From: Bacillus alkalisoli
Lineage (GTDB): Bacteria; Bacillota; Bacilli; Bacillales; Bacillaceae_I
Assembly: GCF_002797415.1 (NCBI RefSeq)
Contig: NZ_KZ454944.1
Coordinates: 2,684,665 to 2,748,664, forward strand
Direction: 5' to 3'
Length of the DNA: 64,000 nucleotides
This document shows positions 9,520-18,392 of the stretch, piece by piece. The notes beneath the pieces are model-generated. The model saw only the letters and a program-made list of their open reading frames with translations. It was not told the origin of the DNA and did not search any database. Positions within the stretch are counted from its first letter, which is position 1. Each line of letters starts with the position of its first letter. The position numbers and the translations under genes are program-made.

Positions 9520-10728
9520 ATGACCATTTTAACAAAAGAAAACTATGAACCATTAACAGAAAGTAGTGCCGTAACACTCGCGATTAAACTGCGTGTTTTT
9601 CCTGAAGGATCAGTACTTCAATGCAGAGAGATTGGAGATGGCAATTTAAATTTAGTTTTTCGTGTGACAAATCAACATGGTAAAGGGATTATTATAAAAC
9701 AAGCACTTCCATACGCAAAAGTTGTTGGGGAAAGTTGGCCATTAACGCTTAAACGAGCAACAATTGAAAAAAATGCACTACATCAAAGTGCTCAAGTTTG
9801 TTCCGAATTTGTTCCCAAAGTTTTTTATTCGGATGAAGATTTAGCAATTACCGTAATGGAGGACTTGTCCCATTTAAGAATTGTTCGGTCTGGACTAATA
9901 CATGGTGACCGCTTTCCATTATTAGCCGAACATATCGGTGAATATTTAGCAAAAACGTTATTTTTCTCCTCTGATTTTGGAATGAATCAACAAGAGAAAA
10001 AAGAATTGCAAAAACAATTTGTAAACCCGGAGCTTTGTAAAATTACTGAAGACCTAGTGTTAACAGATCCATTTTTCCCTTCTGAAACAAACAACTTTGA
10101 AATTGACCTGAGGGAAGATGTAGAAAGTCTTTGGAGTGACACAACATTACAACTGGAGGTTGCAAAGTTAAAATACATTTTCTTAACTCGAACAGAATGT
10201 TTACTTCATGGTGACTTACATACAGGCAGTATCTTTGCTAGTGCAAGTGAAACGAAAGTAATTGACCCTGAGTTCGCATTTTTCGGTCCTTTTGGTTTTG
10301 ATATTGGACAGTTTTTCGCAAACTTACTTTTAAATGCACTATCAAAACAAAATTTAGAAAATAAGCAAGTGTTACTTCGCGATATCGAGACAACTTGGAA
10401 TGTTTTTTGTAAAACGTTTGAAGAACTTTGGATAACGAATAGTGTCGAACATTTCACTAAAACAGAAGGCTATTTCCAACATGTTTTAAACCAAATTTTC
10501 ACTGACTCTATCGGATTTGCCGGCTGTGAAATAATTCGAAGAACGATTGGATTAGCTCATGTAGCTGATTTAGATGGAATAGAGAACGTACACAATCGAA
10601 TTACAGCAAAAAAAGTTGCAATTTATGTTGGTAGGTCTCTTGTAACAAATAGAAATAATATTAACTCAATTGAGCAACTAGTTGCACATTATTTAAATAT
10701 AGATTCACATCACAAAGGAGTAATATAG
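9520..10728 (+). CDS. mtnK: 5-methylthioribose kinase
   Basis: 402 residues, eukaryotic-like (choline kinase type) kinase fold. It phosphorylates 5-methylthioribose at C1 with ATP, the entry step of salvage after MTA nucleosidase. Visible motifs: [11 protein letters not shown] (nucleotide loop), [13 protein letters not shown] with the catalytic Asp, and [17 protein letters not shown] in place of the DFG loop. AGGAGG precedes the ATG. It is followed by mtnA after one base, so the two are coupled, and both are under the S-box at 9228-9445. Confidence 0.96.
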   Translation: MTILTKENYEPLTESSAVTLAIKLRVFPEGSVLQCREIGDGNLNLVFRVTNQHGKGIIIKQALPYAKVVGESWPLTLKRATIEKNALHQSAQVCSEFVPKVFYSDEDLAITVMEDLSHLRIVRSGLIHGDRFPLLAEHIGEYLAKTLFFSSDFGMNQQEKKELQKQFVNPELCKITEDLVLTDPFFPSETNNFEIDLREDVESLWSDTTLQLEVAKLKYIFLTRTECLLHGDLHTGSIFASASETKVIDPEFAFFGPFGFDIGQFFANLLLNALSKQNLENKQVLLRDIETTWNVFCKTFEELWITNSVEHFTKTEGYFQHVLNQIFTDSIGFAGCEIIRRTIGLAHVADLDGIENVHNRITAKKVAIYVGRSLVTNRNNINSIEQLVAHYLNIDSHHKGVI

Positions 10729-10729
10729 T

Positions 10730-11776
10730 ATGAGTAGTATTACAGCAATCCCTCTTTCAGTTGAGTGGAAAGAAGATCACATCCGTTTATTAAACCAGCA
10801 AAAACTACCGCTAGAAACTGAGTATTTAGAGCTAGTTACAATTCAAGATGTTTGGGAGGCTATCTTTTCACTGAAAGTTCGAGGTGCACCAGCTATAGGT
10901 ATTACAGCAGCATATGGATTAGCTTTAGCTGCCCAAACAGTAGAAACAGAAAGTCTCTCAGATTTTTTTCTTGAGGTCGAAAAAAACAGTGAATTTTTAG
11001 CAAGTTCCCGTCCGACTGCAGTTAATCTAACTTGGGCTCTTAACCGTTTATCACAATCTATCAAACATACTGTCTCTGTAAATGAAGCAAAAACGAAACT
11101 AATACACGAAGCCATTAACATTCAACTAGAAGATGAAGCCGTTTGTCGTCAAATAGGTGAATATGGCTTGTCGCTTTTCCAAAAAGGAGATCGAATACTA
11201 ACCATTTGTAATGCCGGTACTATCGCTACAGCTCGTTATGGTACAGCGTTAGCTCCATTTTATCTTGCAAAGGAAAGAGATCTCCCATTAAGTGTTTTTG
11301 CTTGTGAAACAAGACCAGTGCTTCAAGGAGCTCGTTTAACTACTTGGGAATTGCAACAAGCCGGTGTTGACGTTACATTAATTACGGATAGTATGGCTGC
11401 CCATACAATTAAGACGAAAAAGATAAACGCTGTTATTGTCGGAGCAGATCGTATTACAGCTAATGGAGATACTGCGAACAAAATAGGTACATATGGCCTT
11501 GCCTTGTTGGCCAAAGCTTTTGACATTCCATTTTACGTGGCTGCTCCAAGCTCTACTTTTGATTTGTCTAAAAAATCAGGCGAACTTATTCCTATCGAAG
11601 AGAGAGATAGTCGCGAAGTAACCTTTGTCGGAAATGTTCAAATCGCTCCAGAAGGAATCCCCGTCTTTAACCCAGCATTTGACGTAACGCCAAATGGACT
11701 GATTACTGCTATCATAACGGAGAACGGAATCATCTCTGGAGATTATATGGAGGAAATACCAAAGTTCATTAAATAA
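10730..11776 (+). CDS. mtnA: Methylthioribose-1-phosphate isomerase
   Basis: 348 residues, eIF2B-alpha-like isomerase family. It turns 5-methylthioribose-1-phosphate into the ribulose form used by MtnB. Catalytic residues match the B. subtilis enzyme: Cys160 in TICNAGTIA and Asp240 in [24 protein letters not shown] is the phosphate loop. It is the second gene of mtnKA, with AAAGGAG in the end of mtnK as ribosome site, and is followed by a terminator. Confidence 0.96.
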   Translation: MSSITAIPLSVEWKEDHIRLLNQQKLPLETEYLELVTIQDVWEAIFSLKVRGAPAIGITAAYGLALAAQTVETESLSDFFLEVEKNSEFLASSRPTAVNLTWALNRLSQSIKHTVSVNEAKTKLIHEAINIQLEDEAVCRQIGEYGLSLFQKGDRILTICNAGTIATARYGTALAPFYLAKERDLPLSVFACETRPVLQGARLTTWELQQAGVDVTLITDSMAAHTIKTKKINAVIVGADRITANGDTANKIGTYGLALLAKAFDIPFYVAAPSSTFDLSKKSGELIPIEERDSREVTFVGNVQIAPEGIPVFNPAFDVTPNGLITAIITENGIISGDYMEEIPKFIK

Positions 11777-11792
11777 ACATTTATATGTAAAG

Positions 11793-11830
11793 GAGCTTCC
11801 AAGTTGGACTATATTGGAAGCTCTATTTTA
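11793..11830. terminator. Terminator between mtnA and the ArsR-type gene
   Basis: GAGCTTCCAA / TTGGAAGCTC stem with an 11-base loop (11793-11802 with 11814-11823). T-rich sequence follows on the plus strand; it may serve both convergent genes. Confidence 0.75.
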
Positions 11831-12415
11831 CGATTCAATTTTTGCCCACATCTCTTTAGGATTTAATTCGTAAATACCACTTTCACGGTTCATGTAATGA
11901 TTAATAATGAACTCACGACGAATGGTTGCATAGTCATCATGAAACTTCTTAATATGTTCATTTATTTGAATTTCTGTGTACTTAATCCCCAGTTGTAATT
12001 CTTCTAAAATATGTTCAAAGATTATTAGTTTTTTCTTCCTTTGTGCAGGTATTGTCTTTAGCTTACCATTTGGTAATATGAAGTTTTGTAAGATTTGTTC
12101 GTTATCATTCTTTTTAGCCATTTCTTCTTCCTCCCCTTTACTTCTTTTCAACACATTTAACAATGCATCATTATATTGAAGCAAGCTTTTCTCATTAATG
12201 AAATAATAGATTGTATTTTTATCTCGACGCTCTCTAATTAAGCTAGACTCCTTTAACTTGCTTATATGATGCGACACAGTCGGTGGTGTCACACCTAATT
12301 TTTCTGCAAGTTGTTGACCAGACATAGTTCTGTTTGCTGCTAACATGATTAATAGCTTGATTCTTGTTTTGTCCCCAATCGTTTTATAAAAGTTCACCAT
12401 TCTGTCTAATTGCAC
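11828..12415 (-). CDS. ArsR-family regulator with C-terminal DUF2087 domain
   Basis: 195 residues. Residues about 1-95 form a winged-helix ArsR domain (IGDKTRIKLLIML, then LGVTPPTVSHHISKL as recognition helix). Residues about 105-190 match the DUF2087 type (FILPNGKLKTIPAQRKKK, then HDDYATIRREFI). No metal-binding ELCVCDL motif is present, so it is probably not a metal sensor. The start is GTG after TTGGAGG. A perfect inverted repeat just upstream may be its own operator. Ligand and targets are unknown. Confidence 0.82.
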   Translation of the reverse strand: MQLDRMVNFYKTIGDKTRIKLLIMLAANRTMSGQQLAEKLGVTPPTVSHHISKLKESSLIRERRDKNTIYYFINEKSLLQYNDALLNVLKRSKGEEEEMAKKNDNEQILQNFILPNGKLKTIPAQRKKKLIIFEHILEELQLGIKYTEIQINEHIKKFHDDYATIRREFIINHYMNRESGIYELNPKEMWAKIES

Positions 12416-12433
12416 TTTTTACACCTCCAACTA

Positions 12434-12467
12434 ATTAGATAACTATTTAATTAGATGATAATCTAAT
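12434..12467. promoter_or_regulatory. Candidate operator of the ArsR/DUF2087 regulator
   Basis: ATTAGAT (12450-12456) and ATCTAAT (12461-12467) form a perfect 7-bp inverted repeat with a 4-base gap, and a further ATTAGAT lies at 12434-12440. This is the usual form and place of an ArsR-family autoregulatory site, between regulator start and promoter. Binding is inferred, not shown. Confidence 0.5.
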
Positions 12468-12479
12468 CACTTGAACAAT

Positions 12480-12590
12480 TCAATAGTTTCTTTTCATTTT
12501 CCTCAAAATTTCAGCTTTTTCTTGCTCGTTTATGATATTAATTTTCGCAAAGATAGAAGCATAAAAGGTGACCAATTTTCCACGTCTCAT
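12480..12590 (-). CDS. Small basic protein of 36 residues, unknown
   Basis: ATG at 12590 preceded by GGAGGGG at eight bases, stop TGA at 12480-12482. The product starts MRRGKLVTFYASIFAKI and continues as a charged helix rich in Lys and Glu. It has no signal peptide or known motif. The strong ribosome site is the main argument that it is real. It lies 65 bases upstream of the ArsR-type gene on the same strand and could be co-transcribed with it. I do not recognise the family. Confidence 0.45.
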   Translation of the reverse strand: MRRGKLVTFYASIFAKINIINEQEKAEILRKMKRNY

Positions 12591-12779
12591 CGTATTCCCC
12601 TCCGTTCTTATAGTAATCATGTTGATATTGAGGCTTTGTTTCCTTAAGGCAACTTTTTTTCTCTAAGTAAATTATATGATGGATATTCAGAGATTAAACT
12701 TGTCCAATAAAAAAAGATAGAAGCCAATACATTATTAATTTTTTTGGTACATCTACTTTGTTTATGCCAATTTGTGATT

Positions 12780-12985
12780 CAATTTCTCTATTTGTGTTTC
12801 AATCCTAGAGCATTATAATTCTTTCAATCTTTTCTGTTTCATTTTGCCCTATTTGTATTTCTATCTTATCAGGTTGTGTTACAATTTCTCTATTTGTGTT
12901 TCAATCCTAAAGCATTATAATTTTTTTCAATCTTTTCAGTTACGATTTTCCCTACTTGTTTTTCAATCTACCCTAATTGTTTTTC
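12780..12985. repeat. AT-rich direct repeat upstream of ogt 3' end
   Basis: A segment of about 60 bp starting CAATTTCTCTATTTGTGTTT is present at 12780 and again at 12882 (102 bases apart, few mismatches). Degenerate pieces of the same motif (CTATTTGTATTT, CTACTTGTTTTT, CTAATTGTTTTT) occur between and after. No convincing gene in the 12.6-13.1 kb gap. Confidence 0.65.
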
Positions 12986-13103
12986 AATACTGTGCTTCAA
13001 TAAAATTACGTGCAATCTTTATGCTACGCATCAAAGATCAAAATCGATACTCGCATGCGTATCATAATTTAAGCATAAAAAAAAGGCATGCAATATCGCA
13101 CAC

Positions 13104-13589
13104 CTACACTAACTCTATTCCTTCTAACTTTAATAGCTTTTCTTTAAAATGCGTCTGACTACCAGCGTAACCTATTAATGCTTTGTTTTGTCCGATCACT
13201 CGATGGCAAGGAATGATAATCGGGATTTTATTTCGGCGGTTTGCTTGTCCTACTGCTCTAACTGCCTTAGGATTTTGAATAGCATCGGCAATATCTTTAT
13301 AAGATTTTGTTTCGCCGTAGTTAATTTGTGTTAATGCCTTCCAAACATTAACTTGAAACTCTGTACCATTAAATGTTAATGGTACAGTAAATTCTTTTCT
13401 TACTCCAGAGAAGTATTCTAATAGTTGTCGTTCCACTTGTTTTATTAAGTTATGTTCTGGATTTTCCACTACGTTATCGTACTCATTTAACATTTCTTCT
13501 TTATCAAAATGAATACTCATCAAAGAATTTTCATCAATTACAATAAATAATCTTTCAAAAATTGGGGCTTTCATTTGATGATAATACAT
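13104..13589 (-). CDS. ogt: Methylated-DNA-protein cysteine methyltransferase
   Basis: 161 residues. It removes alkyl groups from O6-alkylguanine by suicide transfer to its own cysteine. The active-site motif IPCHRVIG has the acceptor Cys128, and the preceding YGETKSYKDIA and RAVGQANRRN match the DNA-binding helix-turn-helix with its arginine finger. It starts five bases after the kinE stop and is probably in the same operon. In B. subtilis ogt also lies between kinE and the mtn genes. Confidence 0.95.
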   Translation of the reverse strand: MYYHQMKAPIFERLFIVIDENSLMSIHFDKEEMLNEYDNVVENPEHNLIKQVERQLLEYFSGVRKEFTVPLTFNGTEFQVNVWKALTQINYGETKSYKDIADAIQNPKAVRAVGQANRRNKIPIIIPCHRVIGQNKALIGYAGSQTHFKEKLLKLEGIELV

Positions 13590-13593
13590 TATG

Positions 13594-15498
13594 TTAACCT
13601 TCCAGCTGTTTATTTTTCATGAGTTTCTGATTTATCGGTAACGTAATGTAGAAGATGGTTCCTTTTCCAACTTCGCTCGTTACCTCGATCGCACCTTCAT
13701 GTTCTTCAACAATTTTATAACTAACCATTAATCCAAGTCCAGTACCTCGGTCTTTTGTCGTATAAAAAGGCTCGCCTAATTTCTTAATTTTGTCTTCAGG
13801 TATTCCGATACCTTGATCTTCAATCGAAACAACTACATGTTCGTTATCTTTACTTTCTACATTTACAGTTATTGTTCCGCCTTTTGGCATTACTTCAAAA
13901 GCATTTTTTAATATATTAATAAACACTTGCTTTAATTGTTTCGGCTCACAATATAGTTCTTGCAGGTTTTCCTCATAGTATGTTGCAAACTGGACATCTT
14001 CTAAAGTAGCTTGAGCACTCATTAAATCTAACGTTTCTTTCATGATTACTGCCACATTTTTTCTTTGATAAGATGTCGCTTGTGGTTTTGCCAACACTAA
14101 AAATTCCGTAATGATAGATTCAATTCGCTTTAACTCAGATGTAATTACATCAAAGTACATGGCATTCGTTTCGTCTTTAGTGCTACTTTGAAGCAATTGA
14201 ATAAACCCTTTTAAAGCTGTCATTGGATTTCGTATTTCATGGGCAATTCCAGCAGCTAACTCTCCAACTACAGTTAATGTATCGGATTTCTTTAGCTGCT
14301 CTTCCATTTCTTTTTTATCCGTAATATCACGGAAAAATGTCATGTTTAGTCCATCTATTACATTTTTCTTTGCCGAAAATTCAAGTAATCTAGTTCCATG
14401 TGCGTTTTCACAAATAAATTCTCCACTTAAAGCTCCATATTTCCCACTCTGCACCCATTGTTCTTTCATCTCTTGTTGTTGTTCAATAGGAATATAGTCT
14501 GTTAATTTTAGTTCCGTAATTTCTTTTTTGGTTAATCCGATTATTTTGCTTGCATTCGGGTTAGCATCAATAATATTAGCATTTTTATCCCACAACACGA
14601 TCCCATCTAATGCGTTATCAAATATTCTTCTGAATTTCTGCTCTTTTTCGCGTAAATCTTTCTCCATTTTTCTACGTTCACTAACATTACGGAAGATGAC
14701 CATATTGTATCCATCAATAATTCCTTTGTTTGCCGTAAACTCTAATAATTTCTTTTGACCATTTGGCATTAAAAACTCTAACTCGTCTCTAATTTCTCCT
14801 CTATTTTTAAACTCTGCTATTATATTGTTTACTTTTTGCTCGTATGTTTGTTGCACAAAACCTTTAAGGTTTCCCTCAATAAGATAATTTAGCGGTAGTT
14901 CAAACGTTCTGCTAGCTGCAGGATTCGCTCGAACAATATTACACTTATTATCTATTAATACAATTGCATCAAGAGCATGTTCAAACATTGCACGGAACCT
15001 TTCTTCGCTTTTTTGCAATTGATTTTCCATTGAACGTTTTTCTGTCACGTCTCTTAAAATAGCTAAATAATAATCATCATATACATTCGCAGTAATGGTA
15101 AACTCAAATCTTTTCCTATTTCCGTTTTGCAATAAAACTGGCAATTCTCCTCTTACTTTTCCATTACTATCAAGAAGTTTCCACATCTTTTCAATTTTAT
15201 ATAAGTATTGCTCTTCTACAAATTGCTCCAATTCATATTTTTGAAAATCTTGCTTATTTAAAGAAAAGCTAGAACAAAATGCTGGATTCATATCAATAAA
15301 TTTACCGTCTCGATCAAAAACAGCGATGGAATCTACGGCACGATAGAAAACATCTTGGTACATGTGCTTTGATTTTGCATGATCAATCACATTTTTTAGC
15401 ATGATGTTTTCCTGTTTTGATTTTTCCAACTCTTTTTCAAGTACTTCTAATCTATTTTGTAATTGTATCATATCCTCTTTAAAAAGTTGCTGAACCAT
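13594..15498 (-). CDS. kinE: Multi-PAS sensor histidine kinase (KinE-like)
   Basis: 634 residues, no membrane segments, so cytoplasmic. A short coiled coil (about 1-40) leads to three PAS domains (about 45-155, 165-275, 285-395), then HisKA with the phosphorylated His420 in AAGIAHEIRNPM and an HATPase domain (N-box NILKNAFEVMP about 532, then DQGIGIP and GTGLGL). This is the architecture of sporulation kinases that feed Spo0F. The symbol rests on position: kinE-ogt-mtn is the B. subtilis order. The start at 15498 has a weak ribosome site; the Met at residue 10 is an alternative. Confidence 0.8.
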   Translation of the reverse strand: MVQQLFKEDMIQLQNRLEVLEKELEKSKQENIMLKNVIDHAKSKHMYQDVFYRAVDSIAVFDRDGKFIDMNPAFCSSFSLNKQDFQKYELEQFVEEQYLYKIEKMWKLLDSNGKVRGELPVLLQNGNRKRFEFTITANVYDDYYLAILRDVTEKRSMENQLQKSEERFRAMFEHALDAIVLIDNKCNIVRANPAASRTFELPLNYLIEGNLKGFVQQTYEQKVNNIIAEFKNRGEIRDELEFLMPNGQKKLLEFTANKGIIDGYNMVIFRNVSERRKMEKDLREKEQKFRRIFDNALDGIVLWDKNANIIDANPNASKIIGLTKKEITELKLTDYIPIEQQQEMKEQWVQSGKYGALSGEFICENAHGTRLLEFSAKKNVIDGLNMTFFRDITDKKEMEEQLKKSDTLTVVGELAAGIAHEIRNPMTALKGFIQLLQSSTKDETNAMYFDVITSELKRIESIITEFLVLAKPQATSYQRKNVAVIMKETLDLMSAQATLEDVQFATYYEENLQELYCEPKQLKQVFINILKNAFEVMPKGGTITVNVESKDNEHVVVSIEDQGIGIPEDKIKKLGEPFYTTKDRGTGLGLMVSYKIVEEHEGAIEVTSEVGKGTIFYITLPINQKLMKNKQLEG

Positions 15499-15714
15499 TT
15501 TACCTTTTCACCCACTTCACTTTAGGTCTCCTACTACATTAAATTCTTCAATATTACAAAAATTCCTTTAATAAACTAAAATTTGATATATTTTTACTAG
15601 TTTATTGTATTTTTTTAGGTACACCTGTTGAAATGGGAATATGTTTTTTTCTTATATATCATTAAATATGTTAAAATATATAGGTTAATCTTCAAAAGTA
15701 GGAGTAGTTAAATA

Positions 15715-17460
15715 ATGAAAACAATCGTTTCAACATTAAATGCAAAATACATCCATACTAATATTGCTATAAGATATTTAAAGGCATATGCCAAACCAGA
15801 ATATGATGTAGAAATTGTAGAATACACTATTAAAGACCCTGCAATGAATATCGTTTCCGACCTTATACAACGTAATCCAGACATTATCGGATTTAGTTGT
15901 TATATATGGAATATTGAAGAAACGATTAAAGTAATAAACATGTTAAAGAAAATCAATCCTGAACTAATAATTGTTTTAGGTGGCCCTGAAGTTACTTATG
16001 ATGTTTCTTACTGGATAGAAAGACTGACAAATGTGGATTTTATTGTAATTGGAGAAGGCGAAATTACATTTAAGCAGTTATTACATCAATTACATGGTGC
16101 AAAAGATTTTTCTTCTATACCTGGTCTAGCTTTCCGTAAAGGAGAAGAAAACTTCATCGTTCCGCAACGGAATAAAGTAGACTTAAAAGAATTACCGTCG
16201 CCATTCCGTTTTGAAGAAGATATTCCGCATTTTTCTAAAAGGGTAACGTATATAGAAACTAGTCGAGGTTGTCCATTTAGTTGTCAATTTTGTCTTTCAT
16301 CCATAGAGGTTGGAGTCCGTTACTTTGACCGCGAAAAGGTTAAAGATGATATTCGATATTTAATGGATCATGGAGCAAAAACAATTAAGTTCGTCGACCG
16401 AACATTTAATATCAGTAGAAGTTATGCCATGGAAATGTTTCAGTTCTTAATTGATGAACATAAACCTGGTACTGTTTTTCAATTTGAAATTACTGCAGAC
16501 ATCATGCGTCCTGAAGTTATCCAATTTTTAAATGACCATGCTCCTCGTGGTTTATTCCGATTCGAAATAGGCGTTCAATCTACAAATGACGCGACAAACG
16601 AACTTGTTATGCGCAAACAAAACTTTGCTAAGTTAACAAGAACGGTTTCCATGGTAAAAGAAGGGCAAAAAATTGATCAACATTTAGACTTAATCGCTGG
16701 ATTGCCTGAAGAAGATTACAACAGCTTTAGACAAACTTTTAATGATGTGTTTGCCCTAAGACCTGAAGAGCTGCAATTAGGGTTCTTAAAGATGCTTCGT
16801 GGGACTGGATTACGATTACGTGCCCAAGAACATAACTATGTATATATGGATCATTCACCATATGAAATCTTAGGAAATAACGTATTGCCTTTTAATGACA
16901 TTATAAGGATTAAACAAGTAGAAGATGTTTTGGAGAAATATTGGAACGATCACCGTATGGATGAAACGGTAGAATATTTAGTTTCAAATGTATTTGACTC
17001 TCCGTTTGACTTTTTCCAACAGTTCGGTTCATTCTGGGATGAACAAGGATGGGCAAGAATTGGTCACCAACTAGAAGATTTATTCCGTCGTTTGTACCAA
17101 TTCTTAGAAAATATCAAAGAAGAAGATGAGTTAAAAATATTAGAGAGTTTTATGAAATATGATTATTTATCTAATCAAAAGTTCAAGCCACGTAAACCTT
17201 GGTGGGAAGATCGTCTAACAAAAGAAAGTAGAAGTACTATTTACAAAAAGATAATTGCAAATCCGTCCTTATTAGGTGAAAATTTCGCAAGCTTACAATT
17301 AAATGAGAAGGAACTATATAAACATACGATGATTGAAAGTTTTTCATTTGACTTACAACAATATGTAGCTACAAATGAATTGAAACAGAATGATTCATAT
17401 TTATTAGTATACTTTAATCAAGTTGAAAACCGTTCTGAGCTATTTAATTTCTCTATTTAA
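15715..17460 (+). CDS. Radical SAM protein with B12-binding-like domain and DUF4080
   Basis: 581 residues. Residues about 1-140 are a cobalamin-binding-like Rossmann domain (GFSCYIWNIEETIKVI, then VLGGPEVTYD). The radical SAM core follows with the cluster motif CPFSCQFC (CxxxCxxC) about residue 192, then TADIMRPEV. The C-terminal part matches DUF4080. The typical B12 DxHxxG motif is not evident, so cobalamin may not bind. Substrate unknown; the group includes methylthiotransferases and methylases. A monocistronic gene with GTAGGAG upstream and a terminator behind. Confidence 0.85.
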   Translation: MKTIVSTLNAKYIHTNIAIRYLKAYAKPEYDVEIVEYTIKDPAMNIVSDLIQRNPDIIGFSCYIWNIEETIKVINMLKKINPELIIVLGGPEVTYDVSYWIERLTNVDFIVIGEGEITFKQLLHQLHGAKDFSSIPGLAFRKGEENFIVPQRNKVDLKELPSPFRFEEDIPHFSKRVTYIETSRGCPFSCQFCLSSIEVGVRYFDREKVKDDIRYLMDHGAKTIKFVDRTFNISRSYAMEMFQFLIDEHKPGTVFQFEITADIMRPEVIQFLNDHAPRGLFRFEIGVQSTNDATNELVMRKQNFAKLTRTVSMVKEGQKIDQHLDLIAGLPEEDYNSFRQTFNDVFALRPEELQLGFLKMLRGTGLRLRAQEHNYVYMDHSPYEILGNNVLPFNDIIRIKQVEDVLEKYWNDHRMDETVEYLVSNVFDSPFDFFQQFGSFWDEQGWARIGHQLEDLFRRLYQFLENIKEEDELKILESFMKYDYLSNQKFKPRKPWWEDRLTKESRSTIYKKIIANPSLLGENFASLQLNEKELYKHTMIESFSFDLQQYVATNELKQNDSYLLVYFNQVENRSELFNFSI

Positions 17461-17466
17461 GCGAAA

Positions 17467-17499
17467 AATGCTAACGCGATTGCGTTAGCATTTTTTTTT
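17467..17499. terminator. Terminator of the radical SAM gene
   Basis: AATGCTAACGC / GCGTTAGCATT with a GATT loop (17467-17477 with 17482-17492) and a run of nine T. The stop codon of the small minus-strand gene falls in the right arm. Confidence 0.92.
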
Positions 17500-17652
17500 A
17501 TTCTTTTTTGAAGCGATAGCACCTTCAAAAGCTTTTGCAGCATTCATATCTCCAAGCTCTGGACCAAACTCTTCTTTTAATATATTTTCAGGTACTCCGT
17601 GTTGAGGTTTATGGGCTTGCTTTTGTTTTCTTTCTTTCGCTTTTTTGTGCAT
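17485..17652 (-). CDS. Small hydrophilic protein of 55 residues, unknown
   Basis: Starts MHKKAKERKQKQAHKPQHG and contains PENILKEEFGPELGD and an Ala-rich segment, ending in a Lys-rich tail and Cys. Very basic N-terminus, no membrane segment. The start is 9 bases after the stop of the next small gene (17662-17817) with a weak GGGAA site, so the pair is probably co-transcribed. Composition is like small spore-core proteins but I see no match to an Ssp family. Its TAA lies inside the terminator of the convergent radical SAM gene. Confidence 0.6.
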   Translation of the reverse strand: MHKKAKERKQKQAHKPQHGVPENILKEEFGPELGDMNAAKAFEGAIASKKNKKKC

Positions 17653-17661
17653 ATTGGTTCC

Positions 17662-17817
17662 CTACTTCCCTTGTCTACCTTTTTTGGAATTTCTGTTCGC
17701 ACCTTTTATTTTGTCTTCTCCCTCGTATTCCACTGAGAATTCTGTGTCAGGTAAGCTTTCTTTTGGTGTTTTATTGTTGTTATTAGCAGCATCAAACGCA
17801 ACTTTTCGCTTCGCCAT
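17662..17817 (-). CDS. Small hydrophilic protein of 51 residues, unknown
   Basis: Starts MAKRKVAFDAANNNNK and includes LPDTEFSVEYEGEDK; basic at both ends, acidic in the middle. GAGGTGA precedes the ATG by seven bases. First of a two-gene unit with 17485-17652. The composition (Asn, Lys and Gln rich, no Cys, no membrane segment) resembles minor spore proteins, so a role in sporulation is possible, but no known family is recognised. Confidence 0.6.
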   Translation of the reverse strand: MAKRKVAFDAANNNNKTPKESLPDTEFSVEYEGEDKIKGANRNSKKGRQGK

Positions 17818-17978
17818 CTTGGGTCACCTCATGATGTAAATTTTATTGCAACAATAGTTTTTGCAATTGAGGTTTTTTTATCCTTAAAACTATAGAAGTT
17901 CAATTTACAATACATAGTTATCGTCTAGTTACAAACGATATTAGTAAGCAAATATGAAACAGCTTAGGAGGTAAGGAA

Positions 17979-18323
17979 ATGACAAAAGATAAAGATATAG
18001 AAACCCCTTTTATTGATGAAACGATGCCACATCAAATTAGTGCTCCTTCTTTTAAAGGTACGGATATGAAAATGCAACAACCATTTGTAAATGAACACGG
18101 TATTGTAATTGGAGACAGCAAATACAATTCACCTGATTCCCCGTTAAACAATTGGTCTGATGATATTGATCCTGCAATAATGGCTGGTGATGAATGGATT
18201 CACCCTACAAATGATATAGGATGGAACTCTTCAGAGAATAGAGAACTTATTGAGAAGCAGAAAAAGCCTGAGGGAGTGCCCTTTATGCATCCTGATAAGG
18301 ACGTGGGTTATGGAAGGGATTAA
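17979..18323 (+). CDS. DUF3905-type protein
   Basis: 114 residues, hydrophilic, rich in Asp, Pro and Asn, with motifs such as NNWSDDIDPAIMAGDEWIHP and VPFMHPDKDVGYG that I associate with the Bacillus DUF3905 family. No signal peptide or membrane segment. Excellent AGGAGG site, then its own terminator, so it is monocistronic. Function unknown; the family is confined to spore formers as far as I know. Confidence 0.8.
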   Translation: MTKDKDIETPFIDETMPHQISAPSFKGTDMKMQQPFVNEHGIVIGDSKYNSPDSPLNNWSDDIDPAIMAGDEWIHPTNDIGWNSSENRELIEKQKKPEGVPFMHPDKDVGYGRD

Positions 18324-18330
18324 GGATAAC

Positions 18331-18377
18331 AAAAAGAACTATCAAGAAGTCTAACGACTTTTTGATAGTTCTTTTTT
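18331..18377. terminator. Terminator between the DUF3905 gene and ktrD
   Basis: AAAAAGAACTATCAA / TTGATAGTTCTTTTT, 15-bp arms with a 16-base loop, T-runs both ways; it can end both convergent transcripts. Confidence 0.9.
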
Positions 18378-18392
18378 GTTTTCACTAAATAA

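Noticed and set aside
12844-13158. 104-codon plus-strand frame ending opposite ogt
   Set aside because: AT-rich repeat sequence, Phe/Ile/Tyr runs, no ribosome site, overlap with ogt.
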